Program-made: the position numbers and the translations under genes
In this document: positions 53,401 to 62,400 of the stretch, piece after piece
Layout: each line of letters opens with the position of its first letter
Position numbering within the stretch: the stretch's first letter is position 1
Assembly (NCBI RefSeq): GCF_000002235.5
Contig: NW_022145547.1
Location: 1,422,001 to 1,486,000 of the forward strand
Reading direction: 5' to 3'
Length of the DNA: 64,000 nt
Origin: Strongylocentrotus purpuratus
Taxonomy: Eukaryota > Echinodermata > Echinoidea > Camarodonta > Strongylocentrotidae
Notes under the pieces: generated by a model
What the model was told of the DNA's origin: nothing
The model's input: the letters and a program-made list of their open reading frames with translations, nothing else
Database searches by the model: none

Positions 53401-56400
53401 CTGTTGAAACTAGAGATTCCAAGCTTTACAATGACGTATAACATTCTCTAGTAGAACGCACCTAAATTTCACATTTAACAGCAGTCAATAACATCTATCA
53501 AGGGAAAGCAACTTTTTTGGCATTTAATCTGTTGTCAGATTTGCAGCGCTTTGCTGGTTTTATGGTGTCAGGTCGCATATACTATGTAAAGACTATGTTA
53601 CCTTTCAGGCTCCTCGCTTCAGCCTCCAGTGCTTTGATGAGAGTCTCTGTATCAATCTCCTCTTCCTCATCATCCTCCTCCTCCTCCTCCTCTTCCTCAT
53701 CGTCATCCCCGTCATGATGCAGATGATCCTCATCCTCATCATCAGCCTCATCGTCTCCATCAGTACCCATCGTGCAATGATTCTTTGTCTTGGATTCTTT
53801 ACTGTTTCCGTTTGGTGATGCTAAATTGGACAAGAAAAAGAAAAAAAAGGGAACAAGTCCAAGATGAATAAAAAATACAATACTTAAAGTGAACTGGTAA
53901 CATTGTTGAAAGGTGATGAAAAAACTGTTAATTTTTTGAATGAAATGTTACTTATTATATTCCTTCTACTGTACTAACCTTCTAGTATGCACAAATTCTG
54001 AAAAAAATTCTCAAACCACAAAAATACTTATTGTTTTCTTTGAAGGGGTCATCACTGTGCGTCACCCACTAACAGTAAATTCTCCTAACCAATTTTTGAA
54101 TGTTCCAAACCGTTTTTCCATGAAAATAAGACATAAAACAGGCTTTTAAAAATCTGTTAACACTTAAATATTTGGAATGGTATAAAGAGCCAATTCATCG
54201 CTTTGTGAAGATTTACATTCACCTAAAATGTATTTAAATTGTAATAATATAGTTGGGAGAATTTAGGAATCGATCAGATCAGTTTTTTATCATTAATAAT
54301 GGTCAGTTTTCATTCAAACTTTCAGATTATCTTTAATTGTACATCTAGCATTGAAGTCACTACCTTAGCACCATTTTCTCTCTTGATTGGTTATATGTGT
54401 ATTATTTGATGTCATCTTGGATTTGATAGAATCAACATGTAAGCAAGGTTTGTATTGTTTTTGACATACATACATGTATATTACATGTCACACATGGTGG
54501 TAAAGAATTAACACCCAAGATGAACTAAAACACGATGTCTGGCAATTATAAATTACTGAAGCTTATTCAATCTAAGAAACCAGTAAATGCAAAGATATTG
54601 TGACATTTGCAAGGTTTCCCCCAACAAACTGCCTCCCCCAACATAACCTGTGTGGTGTGTTCAGAATGATTGAAGGGACCTTTTCTCATCTCTTCATGCT
54701 GCATTTACATGTTTGTGTAACCCTACTTACTTGGCTCATCAATAGAGTGCCTCTGGTAGTATCCTGATTTAATGGCTGCTATCCTGTGCTCCAGAAAGCT
54801 TTTCTCTACAATTACAAGACGATAACAAAGTAACAAAACATCAAAGCATTTTTCATTTTCTATAAATCATATGGGGCGTTGCAATAAAGTTGTGATTGAT
54901 TGCAAGTAGCAAAATTTGCAACTGATATTTGCAATCGATTGCAACTCAACTTTCTTGCAAAGCCTCACTAGTCTCCTAAATTTCCTAGGATTTTGTTAGG
55001 ATTAAAGTTTTAACAATTAAATAAAGTTAACTAGATCTAGCTTTTATTCTTTCCTCACTCTCTCTTACTGATGGGGCGTTGCAAGAAAGTTGAGTTGCGA
55101 TCAATTGCAAATTTGCAATTAATTGCAAGACTTACGCTTGATTTAGGGGATTTGCAACTGATTGCAACTGTCTTGCAACGCCCCAATAGTGTACAAATGA
55201 ATTCATATCACAGAATCCTTTGAGGGAAAATTCACTACCTGACTTCACACTTCATTGAGATTGTCCGTAACATGGAAACAGTACAAATACTGGAGTATGT
55301 ACTCAGGACAGGTCAAGTGATTGATAAAATGACAGGAGAGTGGATTAATGTGTTCTTCCATCTAGCATTTGGCCACTGCTTCATTTAATTCGATGATCAT
55401 ATCCATTTAGTGAGTAACTTACCTAGCATTAACTTGTCTGTTTGTGTATTTTCAAGCTCCTCTGTCAAAGAGCTTATCAGACCCTTCTGTGAACTCACCT
55501 AAACATGATTCAAAGAAAACTGAAAATATTGACCTTAGACACAATCATATCATTATTGAATCATAAAGCAGTTGAAATACTTGGGTGTTCTTAAATCTTA
55601 CCTCATACATAAATGAATCTATTCTAGAGTCCGCTGGCACATTTCTGTTCATTTCTTTACATTTTTCTGGTTCAAACAATCCATCTACTGCATGATAAAC
55701 AATACAGGATTAATTTTAAAATTATCTCCTGAAACATAATTCCATTACAAAGCTGGAGATACGCTCAAAATTACAGACAAATCCTAATCTAAAGCTGGAT
55801 TAATGATACTTTCATGTTTGCGAGTGAATTAGTGAACTAGAAAGTATCACAATCTGTATTGCCGCGCAATGCCAATGTATCCCCGGCAGTGGCAGCGATT
55901 TTGTGTCATCCTTATGTTCGAAGGAGGGACAAAGATCCCCTCTCCCCTCCCTGAAAAAAAAGGATGGCGTAGAGATCGCCACTAGTGGCTCAGACTATTG
56001 TCAAGACTAGGAGCAGCATCACCAAAACAATATGTGTAAAGATTAGAGAAATCTCTGTAGAAAATTTGAAAGAAATGTGGCAGTTAGAGCGCACAAAAGA
56101 CAGCCGTCAAAATATGACTTTTGACCATATAACAGACGGAACACAGGTGGCAGTATCACCAAACACTAAAGATGTGCAGATTTTACTAAGACACACCTTC
56201 ATACAACATTTGAAAGAAATCCGTCAAGGAATGTGGCAGTAAGAGCGCACACAAGAATATGACGCGGTGGATGCGGCAGCGTAACGCTGCTGAATTCAAA
56301 TTACACCACCGAAATACTGCTAGGGGATACAATTACAATGACGGCACTTCTTAAAGGTACTATGTCCCTTTTGCAGCCAACGTCAAATTCTGTAACACTT

Positions 56401-59400
56401 TGCAGGAATTATAAATATGTCATGTATGTCCTATCTGTGAAATTTAAAAGTTAGCAGTGTCCTAATAATCACATCTCCCTATATGAGAGAACACCCTGTT
56501 CTGCTTTACCCCTCCCTAGAAGAGAGAACACCCTGTTCTGCTCCACCCCTCCCTAGAAGAGAACACCCTGTTCTGCTTCAGCCCTCCCTAGAAGAGAGAA
56601 CACCCTGCTCTGCTCCACCCCTCCCTAGAAGAGAAAACACCCTGTTCTGCTTCATCACTCCCTAAAAGAGAGAACACCCTGTTCTGCTTCACCCCTCCCT
56701 GGAAGAGAGAACACCCTGTTCTGTGTCACCCCTCCCTTGAAGAGAGAACACCCTGTTCTTCTTCACCCCTCCCTTGAAGAGGGAACATCCTGTTCTGCTT
56801 CACCCCTCCCTAGAAGAGAGAACACCCTGTTCTGCTCCACCCCTCCCTAGAAGAGAAAACACCCTGTTCTGCTTCATCGCTTCCTAAAAGAGAGAACACC
56901 CTGTTCTGCTTCACCCCTCCCTGGAAGAGAGAACATCCTGTTCTGTTTAACCCCTCTCTAGAAGAGAGAACACCCTGTTCTGCTTCACCCCTCCCTTAAA
57001 GAGAGAACAACCTGTTATGCTGCACCCCTCCCTCGAAGAGAGAACATCCTGTTCTGCTTCACCCCTCCCTTGAAGAGAAAACATCCTGTTCTGCTTCACA
57101 CCTCCCTTAAAGAGAGAACACCCTGTTCTGCTTCACCCATCCCTTTTAGAGAGAGCATCCTATTCTGCTTCACCCCTCCCTAGAAGAGAAAACACCCTGT
57201 TCTGCTTCACCCTTCCCTTGAAGAGAGAACACCCTGTTCTTCTTCACCCCTCCCTTAAAGAGAGAACACCCTGTTATGCTGCACCCCTCCCTCAAAGAGA
57301 GAACATCCTGTTCTGCTTCACCCCTCCCTAAAAGAGAGAACACCCTGTTCTTTGTCACCCCTCCCTTGAAGAGAAAACATCCTGTTCTTCTTCACCCCTC
57401 CCTTAAAGAGAGAACACCCTGTTCTGCTTCACCCTTCCCTTGAAGAGAGAACACCCTGTTCTTCTTCACCCCTCCCTAGAAGAGAGAACATCCTGTTCTG
57501 CTTCACCCCTCCCTAGAATAGAAAACATCCTGTTCTGCTTCACCCCTCCCTAGAAGAGAGAACACCCTGTTCTGATTCACCCCTCCCTTGAAGAGAGAAC
57601 ATCCTGTTCTTCTTCACCCCTCCCTTAAAGAGAAAACATCCTGTTCTTCTTCACCCCTCCCTTGAAGAGAGAACATCCTGTTCTGCTTCACCTGTCCCTA
57701 GAATAGAAAACATCCTGTTCTGCTTCACCCCTCCCTTGAAGAGAGAACATCCTGTTCTGCTTCACCCCTCCCTTGAAGAGAACACACCCTGTTCTACTTC
57801 ACCCCTCCCTAGAAGAGAGAACACCCTGTTCTGCTTCAGCCCTCTCTTAGAGAGAGAACATCCGGTTCTGCTGCATCCCTCTCTTGAAGAGAGAACATCC
57901 TGTTCTGCTTCACCCCTCCCTAGAAGAGAGAACACCCTGTTCTTCTTCACCCCTCCCTTGAAGAGAGAACATCCTGTTCTGCTTCACCCGTCCCTAGAAT
58001 AGAAAACATCCTGTTCTGCTTCACCCCTCCCTTGAAGAGAGAACATCCTGTTCTGCTTCACCCCTCCCTTGAAAAGAACACACCCTGTTCTGCTTCACCC
58101 CTCCCTAGAAGAGAGAACACCCTGTTCTGCTTCACCCCTCCCTTAGAGAGAGAACATCCGGTTCTGCTGCATCCCTCTCTTGAAGAGAGAACATCCTGTT
58201 CTGCTTCACCCCTCCCTAGAAGAGAGAACACCCTGTTCTGCTCCACCCCTCCCTAAAAGAGAGAACACCCTGTTCTGAGTCACCCCTCCCTTGAAGAGAA
58301 AACACCCTGTTCTTCTTCACCCCTCCCTTAAAGAGAGAACACCCTGTTCTGCTTCACCCTTCCCTTGAAGAGAGAACACCCTGTTCTTCTTCACCCCTCC
58401 CTTAAAGAGAGAAAACCCTGTTATGCTGCACCCCTCCCTCGAAGAGAGAACATCCTGTTCTGCTTCACCCCTCCCTTGAAGAGAGAACATCCTGTTCTGC
58501 TTCACCCCTCCATTGAAGAGAGAACATCCTGTTCTGCTTCACCCCTCCCTAGAAGAGAGAACAGCCTGTTCTGCTTCACCCCTCCCTAGAAGAGAGAACA
58601 TCCTGTTCTGCTTCACCCCTCCCTTGAGGAGAGAACATCCTGTTCTGCTTCACCCCTTCCTAGAAGAGAGAACACCCTGTTCTGAGTCACCCCTCCCTTG
58701 AAGAGAAAACACCCTGTTCTTCTTCACCCCTCCCTTAAAGAGAGAACACCCTGTTCTGCTTCACCCTTCCCTTGAAGAGAGAACACCCTGTTCTTCTTCA
58801 CCCCTCCCTTAAAAAGAGAAAACCCTATTATGCTGCACCCCTCCCTCGAAGAGAGAACATCCTGTTCTGCTTCACCCCTCCCTTGAAGAGAGAACATCCT
58901 GTTCTGCTTCACCCCTCCCTTGAAGAGAGAACACCCTGTTCTGCTCCACCCCTCCCTAAAAGAGAGAACACCCTGTTCTGAGTCACCCCTCCCTTGAAGA
59001 GAAAACACCCTGTTCTTCTTCACCCCTCCCTAGAAGAGAGAACACCCTGTTCTGCTTCACCCCTCCCTTAGAGAGAGAACATCTGGTTCTGCTGCATCCC
59101 TCTCTTGAAGAGAGAACATCCTGTTCTGCTTCACCCCTCCCTAGAAGAGAGAACATCCTGTTCTGCTTCACCCCTCCCTTGAAGAGAGAACACCCTGTTC
59201 TTCTTCACCCCTCCCTAAAAGAGAGAACACCCTGTTCTGAGTCACCCCTCCCTTGAAGAGAAAACACCCTGTTCTTCTTCACCCCTCCCTAGAAGAGAGA
59301 AAACCCTGTTATGCTGCACCCCTCCCTTAGAGAGAGAACATCTGGTTCTGCTTCACCCCTCCCTTGAAGAGAGAACATCCTGTTCTGCTTCACCCCTCCA

Positions 59401-62400
59401 TTGAAGAGAGAACATCCTGTTCTGCTTCACCCCTCCCTAGAAGAGAGAACAGCCTGTTCTGCTTCACCCCTCCCTAGAAGAGAGAACATCCTGTTCTGCT
59501 TCACCCCTCCCTTGAGGAGAGAACATCCTGTTCTGCTTCACCCCTTCCTAGAAGAGAAAACACCCTGTTCTTCTTCACCCCTCCCTAGAATGGAGAACAC
59601 CCTGTTCTGCCTCACCCCTTCTTTAAAGAGAGAACACCCCGTTCTGCTTCACCCATCCCTTTTAGAGAGAGCATCCTATTCTGCTTCACCCCTCCCTAGA
59701 AGAGAGAACACCTTGTTCTACTTTACCCCTCCCTTGGAAGAGAGAACACCCTGTTCTGCTTTACCCCTCCCTTGAAGAGAGAACATCCTGTTCTGCTTCA
59801 CCCCTCCCGTGAAGAGAGAACATCCTGTTCTGCTTCACCCCTCCCTTGAAGAGAGAACATCCTGTTCTGCTTCACCCCTCCCTTGAAGAGAGAACATCCT
59901 GTTCTGCTTCACCCCTCCCTTGAAGAGAGAACATCCTGTTCTGCTTCACCCCTCCCTAGAATAGAAAACATCCTGTTCTGCTTCACCCATCCCTTGAAGA
60001 GAGAGCATCCTATTCTGCTTCACCCCTCCCTTAACGAGAGAACACCCTGTACTGCTTCACCCATCCCTTGAAGAGAGAGCATCCTATTCTGCTTCACCCC
60101 TCCCTAGAAGAGAGAACACCCTGTTCTACTTTACCACTCCCTTGAAGAGAGAACATCCTGTTCTGCTTTACCTCTCCCTTGAAGAGAGAACACCCTGTTC
60201 TGCTCCACCCCTCCCTAGAATAGAAAACATCCTGTTCTGCTTCACCCCTCCCTAGAATAGAGAACATCATGTTCTCCTTCACCCCTCTCTAGAAGAGAGA
60301 AAATCCTATTCTGCTTCACCTCTCCCAAGAAGAGAGAACACCCTGTTCAGCTTCACCCTCCTAGAAAAGAGAACACCCTGTTTTGCTTCACCCCTCCCAA
60401 GAAGAAAAAACACCCTGTTCTGCTTCACCCCTCCCTATTAGAGAGAACATCCTGTCCTGCTTCACCCCTTCCTAGAAGAGAGAACACCCAGTTCTGCTTC
60501 ACCCCCCCCCCCTAGAAGAGAGAACACCCTGTTTTGCTTCACCCCCTCCCCCCCTAGAAGAGAGAACACCCTGTTCTGCTCCGCCCCTCCCAAGAAGAGA
60601 GAACATCCTGTTCTGCTTCACCCCTCCCTAGAAGAGAGAACATCCTGTTCTGCTTCACCCCTCCCAAGAAGAGAGAACACCATGTTCTGCTTCACCCCTC
60701 CCTAGAAGAGAGAACATCCTGTTCTGCTCCGCCCCTCCCAAGAAGAGAGAACATCCTGTTCTGCTTCACCCCTCCCTAGAAGAGAGAACATCCTGTTCTG
60801 CTTCACCCCTCCCAAGAAGAGAGAACACCATGTTCTGCTTTACCCCTCCCTAGAAGAGAGAACATCCTGTTCTGCTTCACCCCTCCCTAGAAAAGAGAAC
60901 ACCCTGTTATGCTTCACCCCTCCCTAGAAGAGAGATTCTACCAAGATACATTTTTAATTCTCTATGCAAAATTAGAAAAAAAATCCATCATGAAATATGA
61001 CCTGCAGAGCACACAATAGACACTCACCAGAATATGACCTTTTGACCCTATAGAAGATTGAAAACTGGGGGCAGCATCACCAAAAGTTGTAGGTGTGTAG
61101 ATTATACCAAGAAACACCTCCATACAAAATTTGAAAGAAATCCGTTAAGGAATGATGCAGTTGGAGCGCAATCTAGAGTGCCACGAAGACATCTATCAAA
61201 ATATGACCTTTGACCGTATAAAAGACGGAACACTGGAGGCAGCATCACCAAGATCTATAGGCTTGTAGATTATACCAAGATACACCTTCATTTAAAATTT
61301 GAACTAAATCCCTTGAAAAATGTGGCCTATAGAGCACACACAAACCATCCAAACAAATATGGCCTTTTAACCTACATGTATAGAAGACGGAACACTGGGG
61401 CATCATCACCAAAAGTTGTAGTTGTGTAGATTATACCAAGATACACCTCCATAAAACATTGGAAAGAAATCTGTCAAGGAACGATGCAGTTAGACTGCAC
61501 ACTAGAGTGCACACAAGTCGCCTATCAGAATATGACCTTTGACCCTATAAAAGACGGAACACTAGAGGCAGCATCGCCAAATTCTATAGGCTTGTAGATG
61601 ATACCAAGATACACTTTCGTTTAAAATTTGAACGGAATGAGTTTTCCCTTTAAAAATGTGGCCTATAGAGCGGACCAAAAAATATGGCTTTTTACCCTAT
61701 AGAAGATGGAACACTGGGGGCAGCATCACCAAAAGTCAAAGGTGTTGAGATTATACCACGATACACCTCCATACAAACTTTGAAAGAAATCCGTAAGGAA
61801 TGTGGCAGTTAGAGCGCACACAAGAATATGACGCGGCGGATGCTGCTGCTGCTGAATCCAAAGTACCCCACCGGCATACTGCCGGGGGGTACAATAAGCA
61901 CTGCACACAGATTAAGTCACAATTAGATAATGGATGAGATTTGTCGAGTTCATTATCCAGCTTACTGCTACTGAACCGAATGCAAGCAATATCACTTATG
62001 CACAAGCTTTAAAACATGAATTATTTGTTTTATAAAACGGGTCTAACATACAAATATAAAGTTAAGATGTAAGCAACAAACCTGAAAAAAATGCCATGCT
62101 TTGCCGTCATGGGGGGGTGCCATTTGCTTTGCATGACAAACAGCCAAACAGTGTGAGGCACGTCTCAGTGTGTGCATCAATGTCCTTGCTACTTGCAACT
62201 ATGTGCATTTCATCGCGTCTTGATTTTGTACGCACCAGAGATATGCATACACGCACCTTACGCGTGCATTATCACTTCAGCCGTGGGTTATCACGTTTTC
62301 ACGGGAGATTCTTTTGCATATTGTAGGCATGGTAGGAAAGAATGATGCATGACCATGTGGTGTCATTTAACAACGTAGATAACCTACACTCTAGACCCAT

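Larger units (their letters stand above)
50403..53601 (-). other. Intron 6 (3.2 kb)
   Basis: Contains a GA microsatellite next to the acceptor of exon 7, a SINE and a CT microsatellite. The stretch 50470-53030 is AT-rich and shows no supportable gene. Confidence 0.7.

Noticed and set aside
53517..53717. + strand frame ending in a long serine run
   Set aside because: Antisense of the acidic tract of PARP exon 6. GAG/GAT repeats read as Ser codons on the other strand.
56483..60282. Many frames of 60-124 codons with a 37-residue repeat on both strands
   Set aside because: Produced by the 37-bp minisatellite, where three units restore the frame.
56478..60950. CRISPR-like regular spacing
   Set aside because: Units are head to tail without unique spacers, and the DNA is eukaryotic.
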